DNA from: Streptomyces malaysiense
GTDB lineage: Bacteria; Actinomycetota; Actinomycetes; Streptomycetales; Streptomycetaceae
Reading direction: 5' to 3'
NCBI RefSeq assembly: GCF_000980885.2
Contig: NZ_LBDA02000026.1
Coordinates: forward strand, 1-35,634
Length of the DNA stretch: 35,634 nucleotides
Translations under genes and position numbers: made by a program
Shown here: positions 23,763 through 32,648 of the stretch, in pieces
Layout of the letters: each line of letters begins with the position of its first letter
Numbering within the stretch: position 1 is the first letter of the stretch
Notes under the pieces: generated by a model
The model's database searches: none
Told to the model about the DNA's origin: nothing
What the model saw: only the letters and a program-made list of their open reading frames with translations

Positions 23763-25436
23763 TTGACCACCGATCCCCCCGCGGTCACCGTCGGCATCGA
23801 CTTCGGAACGCTCTCCGGGCGGGCCCTGGTCGTGGCCGTCGAGGACGGTACGGAACTGGGCAGCGCGGTGCACGAATACACCCACGGCGTGGTCGACCGG
23901 GAGCTGCCCTGCGGGGTCCCGCTGCCGCCCGACTGGGCGCTCCAGATCCCCCAGGACTGGCGTGACGTGCTGCGCCTCGCCGTACCGCGAGCCCTCGCGG
24001 ACGCCGCAGTGGCCCCCGAGCAGGTCGTGGGCGTCGCCACCGACTTCACCGCCTGCACGGTGCTCCCCGCCACCTGGGACGGCACCCCGCTGTGCGAACT
24101 GCCGCAGTACGGGAACCGCCCCCACGCCTACCCCAAGCTGTGGCGCCACCACGCCGCCCAGCCGGAGGCCGACCTGATCGTCGAGAGCGCGCAGCGGACC
24201 GGGCAGCCCTGGCTGGCCCGCTACGGCGGCCGGATCTCCAGCGAATGGCAGTACGCCAAGGCGCTGCAGGTGCTGCGCGAGGACCCGGACGCCTATGCCG
24301 CCGCCGACCGCTGGATCGAGGCGGCCGACTGGATCGTGTGGCAGCTCACCGGCGCCGAGAGCCGCAACCCGTGCACCGCCGGCTACAAGGGCGTCCACCA
24401 GGACGGCCGCTATCCGCACGAGGCGTTCCTGGCCGGACTGCATCCCGGCTTCACCGGGCTCACCGCCAAACTGGAACACCCGCTGACCCCGCTCGGCGCC
24501 CCCGCCGGCAGACTCACCGCTCGGGCCGCCGAAGTCACCGGACTGCGCGAGGGCACGGTCGTGGCCACGGGGAACGTGGACGCCCACGTCACCAGCGCCG
24601 CCGCCCAGGCCCTCGACCCGGGCCGGATGCTCGCCATCATGGGCACCTCCACCTGCCACATCCTCAACTCCGACGTCCTCGCCGAGGTCCCGGGCATGTG
24701 CGGGGTGGTGCGGGACGGGGTGGTGCCGGGGCTGTGGGGGTACGAGGCCGGGCAGAGCGGCGTCGGCGACATTCTGGCCTGGGCCGTGCGCAGCACCGTG
24801 CCGGAGGAGTACACGGTCGAGGCCCGCCGGCGGGGGATCGGCGTGCACGAGCTGCTGACGGAGCGGGCTTCAGCCCAACCGGTGGGCGGGCATGGTCTGC
24901 TGGCACTGGACTGGCACAGCGGGAACCGCTCGGTGCTGGTCGACCACCACCTGTCCGGGCTGGTCCTCGGTCTCACCCTCGACACCCGGCCCGAGGACGT
25001 CTACCGGGCCCTGGCCGAGGCCACCGCCTTCGGTACCCGCACCATCGTCGACGCGTTCGAGGCGGCGGGCGTCCCGGTGACCGACTTCACGGCGGCCGGC
25101 GGACTGCTGAAGAACCGCTTCCTCATGCAGGTCTACAGCGACGTGCTCAACCGTCCCGTCCACGTCCTCGCCTCCGCCCAGGGGCCGGCCCTGGGCGCCG
25201 CGATCCACGCCGCCGTCGCCGCCGGCGCCCACCCCGACATCCGTACCGCCTCCGCCGCGATGGGCCGCCGCCAGGAGAACGCCTACACCCCGGACCCGGC
25301 CCGCGCCGCCGCCTACGACCGCCTCCACGCCGAGTACCGCGCGCTGCACGACCACTTCGGGCGCGGCGGCAACGACGTGATGCACCGGCTGCGAGCGCTG
25401 CGCTCGGCCGCTCTGTCTTCGCCCCCAAAGTTGTGA
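23763..25436 (+). CDS. araB: ribulokinase
   Basis: This 557-aa kinase phosphorylates L-ribulose to L-ribulose 5-phosphate with ATP in the cytoplasm. I chose TTG 23763 because GGAGGAGA lies directly upstream and MTTDPPAVTVGIDFGTLSGR is the expected AraB N-terminus. The FGGY N-terminal domain has GVATDFTACTVLPATWDG, the substrate segment AADWIVWQLTG and the stretch NPCTAGYKGVH. The C-terminal domain has WHSGNRSVLVDHHLSGL and the AAGGLLKNRFLMQVYSDVLN motif for nucleotide binding. The length matches bacterial AraB (about 560 aa). It is followed by araD after 82 bp; the stop codon lies inside a LacI-type operator. Control by the adjacent LacI-family protein is inferred. Confidence 0.95.
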   Translation: MTTDPPAVTVGIDFGTLSGRALVVAVEDGTELGSAVHEYTHGVVDRELPCGVPLPPDWALQIPQDWRDVLRLAVPRALADAAVAPEQVVGVATDFTACTVLPATWDGTPLCELPQYGNRPHAYPKLWRHHAAQPEADLIVESAQRTGQPWLARYGGRISSEWQYAKALQVLREDPDAYAAADRWIEAADWIVWQLTGAESRNPCTAGYKGVHQDGRYPHEAFLAGLHPGFTGLTAKLEHPLTPLGAPAGRLTARAAEVTGLREGTVVATGNVDAHVTSAAAQALDPGRMLAIMGTSTCHILNSDVLAEVPGMCGVVRDGVVPGLWGYEAGQSGVGDILAWAVRSTVPEEYTVEARRRGIGVHELLTERASAQPVGGHGLLALDWHSGNRSVLVDHHLSGLVLGLTLDTRPEDVYRALAEATAFGTRTIVDAFEAAGVPVTDFTAAGGLLKNRFLMQVYSDVLNRPVHVLASAQGPALGAAIHAAVAAGAHPDIRTASAAMGRRQENAYTPDPARAAAYDRLHAEYRALHDHFGRGGNDVMHRLRALRSAALSSPPKL

Positions 25437-25446
25437 GCGCTCACAA
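25431..25446. promoter_or_regulatory. perfect LacI-type operator across the araB stop codon
   Basis: TTGTGAGCGCTCACAA is fully self-complementary over 16 bases and is the most symmetric copy of the operator family in the window. Its bases 25434-25436 are the araB TGA stop codon. A repressor bound here could block an internal araDA promoter or act as a roadblock to transcription coming from araB. Confidence 0.8.
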
Positions 25447-25453
25447 TGCTGAT

Positions 25454-25467
25454 GGTGAGCACTCACC
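25454..25467. promoter_or_regulatory. second, weaker operator in the araB-araD gap
   Basis: GGTGAG-CA-CTCACC has perfect six-base arms around a CA centre. Its axis is 22 bp (about two helical turns) from the axis of the perfect operator at 25431-25446, so both sites face the same side of the DNA, suitable for cooperative binding. Confidence 0.5.
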
Positions 25468-25518
25468 CGCATCCCTTGCCCATCCCGCCCCCGCCTTCCC
25501 GAGAACGCCGAGGTCGCC

Positions 25519-26229
25519 ATGGTCATGAACGCAGAGTCCCTGTCCCCGGGCGCCGCCACCGCGGTCGCCGCGCTGCGCGAGGAGCTCGGCGATCTCCATC
25601 AGGAGCTGGTCCGCTACAACCTGGTGGTGTGGACCGGCGGGAACGTCTCCGGGCGCGTCCCGGGACACGATCTGTTCGTCATCAAGCCCAGCGGCGTCCC
25701 GTACGAGCGGCTGACCCCGCGGTCCATGGTCGTCTGCGACCTGGACGGGCGAGTGGTCGACGGCGGGGGACTCCAGCCGTCCTCCGACACCGCCGCGCAC
25801 GCCTACGTCTACCGGCACATGCCCGAGGTCGGCGGTGTCGTCCACACCCACTCCACCTACGCCTGCGCGTGGGCGGCCCGCGGCGAACCGGTGCCCTGCG
25901 TACTGACCGCCATGGCCGACGAGTTCGGCGCCGAGATCCCCGTCGGCCCCTTCGCGGTGATCGGCGACGATTCGATCGGCCGCGGCATCGTGGAGACCCT
26001 GGCCGGGCACCGCTCGCCCGCCGTACTGATGCAGAACCACGGGCCGTTCACCATCGGCCCGAGCCCGCGCGCCGCCGTGAAGGCCGCCGTGATGTGCGAG
26101 GACGTGGCCCGCAGCGTGCACATCTCCCACCAGCTAGGCCGGCCCCTGCCGATCGACCCCGCGGCCGTCGACCGGCTCCACGACCGCTACCGCCACGTCT
26201 ACGGCCAGCCCGGCACGTCCGCCCAGTGA
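25519..26229 (+). CDS. araD: L-ribulose-5-phosphate 4-epimerase
   Basis: This 236-aa class II aldolase-fold enzyme turns L-ribulose 5-phosphate into D-xylulose 5-phosphate. Motifs fit: [20 protein letters not shown] near the N-terminus, [20 protein letters not shown] with Asp90, the zinc ligands His109 and His111 in [13 protein letters not shown], and His174 in [10 protein letters not shown]. These correspond to Asp76, His95, His97 and His171 of the Escherichia coli enzyme. The ATG at 25519 follows CGAGG; ATG 25525 is an alternative. It ends 14 bp before araA, so the two form one transcription unit. The gene probably depends on the operator pair just upstream. Confidence 0.94.
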   Translation: MVMNAESLSPGAATAVAALREELGDLHQELVRYNLVVWTGGNVSGRVPGHDLFVIKPSGVPYERLTPRSMVVCDLDGRVVDGGGLQPSSDTAAHAYVYRHMPEVGGVVHTHSTYACAWAARGEPVPCVLTAMADEFGAEIPVGPFAVIGDDSIGRGIVETLAGHRSPAVLMQNHGPFTIGPSPRAAVKAAVMCEDVARSVHISHQLGRPLPIDPAAVDRLHDRYRHVYGQPGTSAQ

Positions 26230-26243
26230 GGAGCCATCAGACC

Positions 26244-27749
26244 ATGACACCGCCCGCCGCCTCCGAGGTCTGGTTCGTCACCGGCAGCCAGGGGCTCTAC
26301 GGGGAGGACACCCTCCGCCAGGTCGCCGAGCAGTCCCGGTCCGTCAGCGACCGGCTCGCCGCCGTACCCGGCGCCCCCGTCCGCGTCGTCTGGAAGCCCG
26401 TGCTCACCGACTCCGCGGCCATCCTCTCCCTCGTCATGGAAGCCAACGCCGAGCCGGCCTGCGTCGGCCTCGTCGCCTGGATGCACACCTTCTCGCCGGC
26501 CAAGATGTGGATCTCCGGCCTCGACATGCTCCGCAAGCCGCTGCTCCACCTGCACACCCAGGCCGGCGCCGAACTCCCGTGGGCCACCATCGACATGGAG
26601 TTCATGAACCTCAACCAGGCCGCCCACGGGGACCGGGAGTTCGGGTACCTCCAGACGCGGCTGGGAGTGGCCCGCAAGACCGTCGCGGGCCACGTCTGCG
26701 ACCCGGCGACCGCCCCCCGCGTCCACGCCTGGATGCGCGCCGCCCGCGGGTACGACGCGCTGCGCCGGCTGCGGCTGGCCCGGTTCGGCGACAACATGCG
26801 CGACGTCGCCGTCACCGAGGGTGACAAGGTCGAGGCACAACTGCGGTTCGGCGTCTCGGTCAACGCCTACGGCGTCGCCGACCTGGTCGACGCCGTGAGC
26901 TCGGTGGCGGACGCGGCCGTCGCCACCCTGGTCAAGGAGTACGCGGACACCTACCGGATGGCCCCCCAGCTGGCCGACGGCGGCGGCCGGCACGACGCCC
27001 TGCGGTACGCCGCCCGCATCGAGCTGGGCCTGCGTGACTTCCTCACCGACGGCGGATTCGGGGCCTTCACCACCAACTTCGAGGACCTGGGCGGCCTTCG
27101 GCAGCTGCCCGGCATCGCGGTACAGCGGCTGATGGCCGACGGGTACGGGTTCGGTGCCGAGGGGGACTGGAAGACCTCCGCGCTGCTGGCGGCCCTCAAG
27201 GCAGCCGGCACCGGCCTCCCCGGGGGCACCTCGTTCATGGAGGACTACACCTACAACCTGGTCCCCGGCGAGCAGCTCGTCCTCGGCTCCCACATGCTGG
27301 AAGTGTGCCCCAGCATCGCCGCGGGGCAGCCCAGCTGCGAGATCCATCCCCTCGGCATCGGCGGACGCGAGGACCCGGTCCGGCTGGTCTTCGACGCCGA
27401 GCCCGGACCGGCCGCGGTGATCGGCCTGGTCGACGTCGGCGACCGGTTCCGGCTGGTGGCCAACCGGATCGACGTCGTCCCGCCGCCGCAGCCGCTGCCC
27501 CGCCTCCCGGTGGCGAGAGCCGTCTGGCGGCCGGTGCCCGACTTCGGGACCGCGACCGAGGCCTGGCTGACCGCGGGCGGCCCGCACCACACCGTGCTGA
27601 CCTCGGCGCTGGGCACGGAGGAACTGGCCGACCTCGCGGACATGCTCCGCACGGAGCTGCTGCTCATCGACGAGACCACCGACATGCGGCAGTTCATCAA
27701 GGAGATCCGCTGGAACCAGGCGTACTACCGGCTCGCCGGCGGCTTGTGA
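26244..27749 (+). CDS. araA: L-arabinose isomerase
   Basis: This 501-aa enzyme converts L-arabinose to L-ribulose in the cytoplasm, the first intracellular step of the pathway. ATG 26244, with GAGGAG upstream, gives [20 protein letters not shown], the usual AraA start (FVTGSQHLYG). The metal and catalytic residues can be placed: Glu306 in [10 protein letters not shown], Glu333 in FMEDYTYNL, His350 in [10 protein letters not shown] and a late His449 in GGPHHTV. These match Glu306, Glu333, His350 and His450 of Escherichia coli. Length and spacing are normal. It is the last gene of the araB-araD-araA group; the next 960 bp has no intact gene. Confidence 0.97.
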   Translation: MTPPAASEVWFVTGSQGLYGEDTLRQVAEQSRSVSDRLAAVPGAPVRVVWKPVLTDSAAILSLVMEANAEPACVGLVAWMHTFSPAKMWISGLDMLRKPLLHLHTQAGAELPWATIDMEFMNLNQAAHGDREFGYLQTRLGVARKTVAGHVCDPATAPRVHAWMRAARGYDALRRLRLARFGDNMRDVAVTEGDKVEAQLRFGVSVNAYGVADLVDAVSSVADAAVATLVKEYADTYRMAPQLADGGGRHDALRYAARIELGLRDFLTDGGFGAFTTNFEDLGGLRQLPGIAVQRLMADGYGFGAEGDWKTSALLAALKAAGTGLPGGTSFMEDYTYNLVPGEQLVLGSHMLEVCPSIAAGQPSCEIHPLGIGGREDPVRLVFDAEPGPAAVIGLVDVGDRFRLVANRIDVVPPPQPLPRLPVARAVWRPVPDFGTATEAWLTAGGPHHTVLTSALGTEELADLADMLRTELLLIDETTDMRQFIKEIRWNQAYYRLAGGL

Positions 27750-28396
27750 GCCCGAGCCGGCACCCTTACCCGAGCGCGTCTCGTTGACCGCGGCCACCAG
27801 GGGGACGAACGTGCCCCGGGTGAAATCCCCGACAGCGTACGGGCGGCCCTGGTCGGTGTGGACCGTGCGCGGTTCTACCGAGATGCCCGCCGCACCGTCC
27901 GCACGCCGACACCCCGCCCGGCTCCGGCACCCGGCTGCCGGGCGGGCACGCGGTGCCCCGTGCAACAGCCCGGCCATGACGCCCGCCTGCCCGCCCGGCC
28001 GGCGTGCCGCCCCGGAGCCGTAACCCCGAGGCAGGAGCCGGAGCCCCGTCGCGGCCGTCCCGGCCCCGCGGGCGTGGGCACGGCCGCTGTTCGGGCACAC
28101 CCGGCCGGGCGCCCCTGCCGGCCCGCTCCCGGGACACGCGGCTGGGCCGCCGGCGCGATCGGGCAGGGAGCCGCGGCCGGCGTCCGGAAAGTGCTCGGGG
28201 TCATGTGACGGCGGGCTCCGGGGCCCGTACCTGTCGGACCGTCAGGCGCGCCCCCGCACACCGAGGCCGGCGGAGCGCCAACTCGGTTGGGCGGGTCAAC
28301 ACCCATGTTTCCGGGGCGAGTCGGCGGTGGTCGCGGCGGTCGCGACGGCCAGTCCGGGCGGGGCGAGGCGGTGGCGTTTTTCTTCGGTGCAACACC
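27750..28396. other. 650-bp gap after araA without an intact gene
   Basis: No intact gene is seen. On the minus strand near 27780-27890 a protein-like piece occurs (GISVEPRTVHTDQGRPYAVG, then DFTRGTFVPLVAAVNETRSG), which could be the end of a lost gene, but no family is recognised. The rest is very GC-rich (28020-28200) without start sites, start-proximal ribosome binding sites or clear codon bias. Confidence 0.4.
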
Positions 28397-28425
28397 TTGA
28401 CGACGCAGCGGTGAACGCTAACAAT
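28397..28425 (+). promoter_or_regulatory. promoter with overlapping operator for the sugar importer
   Basis: TTGACG (28397-28402) and TAACAA or AACAAT (28419-28425), spaced 16-17 bp, repeat the layout of the repressor-gene promoter. The operator GTGAACGCTAACAAT (28411-28425) overlaps the -10 region and differs from the 22537 copy by one base in the left arm (GAAC for GAGC). Transcription would give a leader of about 280 nt before the binding-protein gene. Confidence 0.7.
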
Positions 28426-28666
28426 CTCTGGCAAGCAAGGGAGCACGGACAGGACCGCGACGCCGACGACGGCGTCCGGCGGCGCCCGGCGGACGGTGTG
28501 TGGGAGATGTACCTCCCGCTTCGGCCGTGGCGGCGCGGCCTGTGGGGAAAGGACCGTCCGACCCGGCCTGCGGCCGGAAGGGGTGTGCTCCGGTGGTGCC
28601 CGTACGTCGGCGGCAGGTTTCGGCGGCCGGGGCGGGGCCGGCGCGGACATGTTCCGGTCGGCCGAA

Positions 28667-28680
28667 TGTGAGCGCTAACA
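28667..28680 (+). promoter_or_regulatory. second operator in the importer leader
   Basis: TGTGAGCGCTAACA is identical to the core of the operator at 22537-22550. It lies 35 nt before the binding-protein start and 257 bp (axis to axis) from the promoter operator at 28411. It could serve as a roadblock or as partner in a repression loop. Confidence 0.7.
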
Positions 28681-28714
28681 GGCCGCGAGGCCTTTTCTGT
28701 AGAGGATGTCGAAC

Positions 28715-29914
28715 ATGCGTGGTGTGCGGTCCGCCCGGCGGTCGGGCACGAGACGGGGCATGAGCCTGACGACGCGGCCGGTGCGCTGGGGAGTCGTCGG
28801 GGTCGCCGCCGTGGCGTTGCTGGCGACCGGAGGGTGCAGCAAGAGCGGCGCCGGCGGCTCCTCCTCGAGATCGGGGGCGGACGCCGGGTCGAACGCGTCG
28901 ACCTCCTCGGCCGGGGCGACGATCAAGGGCGACATCACGTTCAACGACGCGAAACTCGCCCAGCTCGACGCCGCCCTGAAGGCCGCCCTCGCCGGCAAGG
29001 ACGTGGCGAAGCAGGACCTGGCGATGGTGGTGAACGTCGCCACGGACTACTGGAACGCCGGCAAGGTGGGGTTCGACAAGGGCGTGTCCTCCCTCGGTGC
29101 CAGGGGCACGTACCAGGCGCCGGCCAACGGCCGGCTGGACCAGCAGCTGTCGATCATCCAGACGCTCCGGGGCCAGGGGATCACAGGCCTGAGCGTGTCC
29201 GCGATCGACCCGACCGCCATCAAGGCGCCGATCAGCTCGGCGAACAAGGCCGGCATCCCGGTGCTGGCGATCGACTCGCCGCTGCCCAAGGAGGACGGCG
29301 CCGCCCTCTACCTGGGCACGCCCAACTACCAGGCCGGGCAGAAGGCCGGCGAGGCGATGAAGGAGGCGCTCGGAGGCAAGGGGCAAGTGGTCGTCCTGGT
29401 CGGCTCGTTGACCACGTCCAACGCCGTGGAGCGGATCGCCGGCTTCGAGGACGCCCTCAAGGGCTCCGGCGTGAAGGTGGTGCAGAAGCTGAGCGACGGG
29501 ATGGACGCCTCCAAGGCCCTGTCCAACGCGCAGACCGCCATCCAGACCAACCCGAACGTCAACGGGCTGTACGGCGTGTACTCCTACGACGGCCCGTCCG
29601 CGGGACAGGCGGTGAAAGCGGCCGGGAAGACCGGCAAGGTGAAGATCATCTCCGACGACAGCGACCCGCAGACGCTGAAGTTCGTCCGCTCCGGTGTCAT
29701 CCAGGCGACCGTGCTGCAGCAGCCGTACCAGCAGGGATACACCGGCGCGTACCTGCTGGCCGCGCTGAAGGTGCTGGGCAAGGACGCCACGATGAAGATC
29801 GTCCATCCCTACCTGGAGCCGGACGGGACGACCCTCAGCTCCGGCGTGGGCCTGGTGACGCAGGCCAACCTCGCGGACTACCAGGCCAAGCTGAAGCAGC
29901 TGGGCATCGACTGA
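28715..29914 (+). CDS. sugar ABC transporter substrate-binding lipoprotein (probably L-arabinose)
   Basis: This exported protein has 399 aa from ATG 28715, 8 nt after AGAGGA; in-frame ATGs at 28706 and 28760 are alternatives. The N-terminus is basic and has tandem arginines, then a hydrophobic core with a lipobox ending in Cys41 (LLATGGC), then a Ser/Gly linker. The mature part has the fold of the ribose/xylose-type binding proteins (periplasmic-binding family 4): LAMVVNVATDYWNAGKVGF, DPTAIKAPISSANKAGIPVL, QVVVLVGSLTTSNAVERIAG, GLYGVYSYDGPSAGQAVKAA and LQQPYQQGYTGAYLLAALKV. It hands sugar to the importer encoded by the next two genes. Arabinose is inferred from the shared operators and the locus. 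Confidence 0.93.
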   Translation: MRGVRSARRSGTRRGMSLTTRPVRWGVVGVAAVALLATGGCSKSGAGGSSSRSGADAGSNASTSSAGATIKGDITFNDAKLAQLDAALKAALAGKDVAKQDLAMVVNVATDYWNAGKVGFDKGVSSLGARGTYQAPANGRLDQQLSIIQTLRGQGITGLSVSAIDPTAIKAPISSANKAGIPVLAIDSPLPKEDGAALYLGTPNYQAGQKAGEAMKEALGGKGQVVVLVGSLTTSNAVERIAGFEDALKGSGVKVVQKLSDGMDASKALSNAQTAIQTNPNVNGLYGVYSYDGPSAGQAVKAAGKTGKVKIISDDSDPQTLKFVRSGVIQATVLQQPYQQGYTGAYLLAALKVLGKDATMKIVHPYLEPDGTTLSSGVGLVTQANLADYQAKLKQLGID

Positions 29915-31467
29915 TGGCCGCCGGCAGCGAGACCGCCGCCTCCCTGCACGAGGTCACCAAGGTGTACGGGCCGGTGAAGGTACTGGACATCCCCCGACTG
30001 GACCTGGCGCGCGGGCAGATCGTAGCCGTCGTGGGGGAGAACGGCGCGGGCAAGTCCACACTGATGGGCGTGCTGTCCGGCACCGTCACCCCCAGCACCG
30101 GGACCATCGAGGTGGCCGGCCGGTCGCTGGCCCCGGGCCGGCCCGACCACGCCCGCGACCTCGGGGTGGCGCTGGTCGCCCAGGAGTTCCCGCTCGTGGG
30201 CCGGTTGAGCGTGGCGGAGAACCTGCTGCTCGGCCGCCGCCCGGCGCGGGCGGCCGGCGGACCGCTCGGCCGGGTCGTCGTCGACCGCTCGGCGGCCCGG
30301 GCCGAGGCCCGGGCGCTGCTGGCCGAGGTCGGCATCGGGGAGGTGGACGTGGACCGGCTGGTGGAGCGGTACCCGGTGCCGGTGCGGCAGATGATCGAGA
30401 TCGCCAAGGCTTGGGGCCACCACCCGGTGGTGCTCATCCTCGACGAGCCCACCTCCTCGCTCGGCCCGGTCGAGGCCGAGCGGGTACTGGACCTGGCCCG
30501 GCGGCACGCCGCCGCCGGGGGAGCGGTGCTGTTCATCGGACACCGCCTGGACGAGGTACGGGCCGTCGCCGACCGCGTCGTCGTGCTGCGCGGCGGCCGG
30601 CTGGTGGCCGACCTCTCCCCGCACGACGCGACCGAGGAGAGGATGATCCGGGAGATGGTCGGCGGCGAGCTCGCCCGCGCCGACCTCGCGCCGCCCTCCT
30701 CCGTCGAGCGGGCCGCGACCCTGTCCGTGCGCGGCCTGACAGCGGACGGCCTGGGCCCGGTCGACCTCGACGTGCGGGCCGGCGAGATCGTGGGCGTGGC
30801 CGGCCTCATGGGCTCCGGCCGCAGCCGGCTGCTGCACACCGTCATGGGCGCCCAGCTGCGGACCGGGGGCGAGGTCGTGCTCGACGGAGCCGCCTTCGGG
30901 CCCCGCCACCCGGCCGACGCCGTCGCGGCCGGCATCGGGCTGGTGCCCGAGGACCGCAAGGCGCAGTCGCTGCTGCCGGCCCACTCGGTGCGGTGGAACG
31001 TCACCCTGGCCACGCTGCGCCGGATCAGCCGGCGCGGGGTGCTGCGGCCGCGCAGGGACAAGAAGCACGCGGCGCGCATCATCGAGGACCTGGGAGTGCG
31101 GCTGCACAGCCACGAGCAGCCGATCTCCGACCTGTCCGGCGGCAACCAGCAGAAGGCGGTCTTCGGACGATGGCTGGCCGCCCGGCCGAAGCTGCTGCTG
31201 CTCGACGAACCCACCCGCGGGGTGGACGTGGGCGCCAAGGCGGAGATCTACGCGCTGATCGACGAGGCCGCGCAGGACGGCCTCGCCGTCCTCGTCGCCT
31301 CCTCGGAACTCGAGGAACTGCTGTGGATCTGCCACCGGATCGTGGTGATGGCCCACGGCAGGATCGTCGCCGACCTGCCGCGCGACCGGTTCGGCAAGGA
31401 AGTGATCATGACGGCGGCGGCCGGGACGCAGGCCGCCGCGGCCACCCAGGGGAAGGCAAGCACATGA
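29914..31467 (+). CDS. sugar ABC transporter ATP-binding protein (two nucleotide-binding domains)
   Basis: This 517-aa RbsA/XylG/AraG-type ATPase starts at ATG 29914, sharing one base with the upstream stop. The first domain has Walker A GENGAGKST, Walker B VLILDEPTSSL and a variant signature (PVPVRQMIEIAKA in place of LSGGQ). The second has a modified Walker A (GLMGSGRSRLL), as usual in this family, a canonical signature LSGGNQQKAVFGRWLA and Walker B LLLLDEPTRGVDVG. The two domains work as one ATPase pair on the permease dimer. The stop overlaps the permease start (ATGA), so the three importer genes are translationally coupled. Confidence 0.95.
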   Translation: MAAGSETAASLHEVTKVYGPVKVLDIPRLDLARGQIVAVVGENGAGKSTLMGVLSGTVTPSTGTIEVAGRSLAPGRPDHARDLGVALVAQEFPLVGRLSVAENLLLGRRPARAAGGPLGRVVVDRSAARAEARALLAEVGIGEVDVDRLVERYPVPVRQMIEIAKAWGHHPVVLILDEPTSSLGPVEAERVLDLARRHAAAGGAVLFIGHRLDEVRAVADRVVVLRGGRLVADLSPHDATEERMIREMVGGELARADLAPPSSVERAATLSVRGLTADGLGPVDLDVRAGEIVGVAGLMGSGRSRLLHTVMGAQLRTGGEVVLDGAAFGPRHPADAVAAGIGLVPEDRKAQSLLPAHSVRWNVTLATLRRISRRGVLRPRRDKKHAARIIEDLGVRLHSHEQPISDLSGGNQQKAVFGRWLAARPKLLLLDEPTRGVDVGAKAEIYALIDEAAQDGLAVLVASSELEELLWICHRIVVMAHGRIVADLPRDRFGKEVIMTAAAGTQAAAATQGKAST

Positions 31468-32480
31468 ACACCAGTACGGCCGCGGTGCCGGCCGCGGCGG
31501 TGGCCGACGACAAGGGGCGCCGGCCGTTCGTCCGGCTGCTGCTGGAGACACCCGAGGTCGGGGTGGTGGCCGCCTGCGTCGTCGTGTTCGTCGCGCTGGC
31601 GCTGGACAAGTCGTCCTTCGCCGGCGCGGTCAACCTCCAGGGCATGGGCTTCGACCTGGCACAGTACGGGCTGATCGCGATCGGCGAGTCGCTGGTGATC
31701 CTCACCGGCGGGATCGACCTGTCCGTGGGCGCGCTGCTGGGCACCAGCGTCATCCTGATGTCCTGGTTCAACGTCCGGGCCGGACTCCCCCCGGTGGTGG
31801 CGATCCTGCTGACGCTGCTGATCGCCGGCGCCGTCGGCCTGATGCACGGACTCGCCGTCACCCGGCTGAAGATGGCCCCGTTCGTGGTGACCCTGGTGAC
31901 CTACACCGTCGCGCAGGGCGTCACCCTGGCCATCACCTCGGGCACGTCCATCACCGGCATCGGCGGCACGTTCAGCGACCTGGGCCAGACATATGTGGCG
32001 CAGGTGCCCCTCCCGCTCATCCTGTTCGTAGTCGTCGCGGTGCTCGCCTGGTTCTTCCTGGAACGCACCTACGCCGGCCGGCAGGTCTACGCCGTCGGCG
32101 GCAACCCGGAGGCGGCCCGGCTGGCCGGCATCCGCGGCGACCGGCGCGTCGTGTCCATGTACGTCACCAGCTGCCTGCTGTCGGCGTTCGCCGGGATCCT
32201 CGTCCTCGGCCGGATGGGGGTCGGCTCCGCCAGCGGCGTCGGCGTCGGCTGGGAGCTGTCGGCGATCGCCGCCGCGGTGATCGGCGGCGTCAGCCTGGTC
32301 GGCGGGCAGGGCCGGATCATCGGCATCGTCGCGGGCACCATCCTGCTCGAACTCATCAACAACGGCCTGACGACCCTCCAGATCAACCCCAACTACACCG
32401 ACATCGTGCTCGGCTGCGTGCTCGGCCTGGCCATCACCGCCGACCGCCTGCGCGCCCGCGGCATCGCCCGCCGCGGCTGA
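31464..32480 (+). CDS. sugar ABC transporter permease (RbsC/AraH type)
   Basis: This 338-aa membrane protein has eight to ten helices. The family hallmark LAQYGLIAIGESLVILTGGI, then DLSVGALLGTSVILM, is present, as are VVTLVTYTVAQGV, the coupling-loop region GRQVYAVGGNPEAARLAGIR and WELSAIAAAVIGGVSLVGGQ. The C-terminal helix is YTDIVLGCVLGLAITADRLR. The start ATG 31464 overlaps the ATPase stop. With the binding protein and ATPase it forms a complete pentose importer; it is the last gene before a hairpin. Confidence 0.95.
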   Translation: MNTSTAAVPAAAVADDKGRRPFVRLLLETPEVGVVAACVVVFVALALDKSSFAGAVNLQGMGFDLAQYGLIAIGESLVILTGGIDLSVGALLGTSVILMSWFNVRAGLPPVVAILLTLLIAGAVGLMHGLAVTRLKMAPFVVTLVTYTVAQGVTLAITSGTSITGIGGTFSDLGQTYVAQVPLPLILFVVVAVLAWFFLERTYAGRQVYAVGGNPEAARLAGIRGDRRVVSMYVTSCLLSAFAGILVLGRMGVGSASGVGVGWELSAIAAAVIGGVSLVGGQGRIIGIVAGTILLELINNGLTTLQINPNYTDIVLGCVLGLAITADRLRARGIARRG

Positions 32481-32483
32481 GCC

Positions 32484-32510
32484 GCCGCCCCGGATCCTGC
32501 CCCGGGCGGC
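32484..32510 (+). terminator. hairpin terminator after the importer operon
   Basis: GCCGCCC (32484-32490) and GGGCGGC (32504-32510) form a perfect seven-base stem 4 nt after the permease stop. It should end the importer transcript before the arabinofuranosidase gene. Confidence 0.6.
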
Positions 32511-32648
32511 ATCCGGCAGGCCCGGGACCGGTCCTCCTCCCCCCCCAGAACGTGCCGTCCGGCGGCCACCTGACGACCACCGGGCCGGCACCCATGCCCG
32601 AGCACCGGCCCGGGACCCCCCACATCCCCCCTCCGAAGGAGGACACCC

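Noticed and set aside
25446..26243. Extended araA frame starting before araD
   Set aside because: The frame overlaps araD entirely and lacks AraA similarity until ATG 26244, where the canonical N-terminus begins.
26199..28100. Long minus-strand open frame opposite araA
   Set aside because: It is the antisense shadow of araA codons with GC-rich third positions; composition is Gly/Arg/Gln-rich without domains. Only the part beyond 27750 is noted as a possible scrap.
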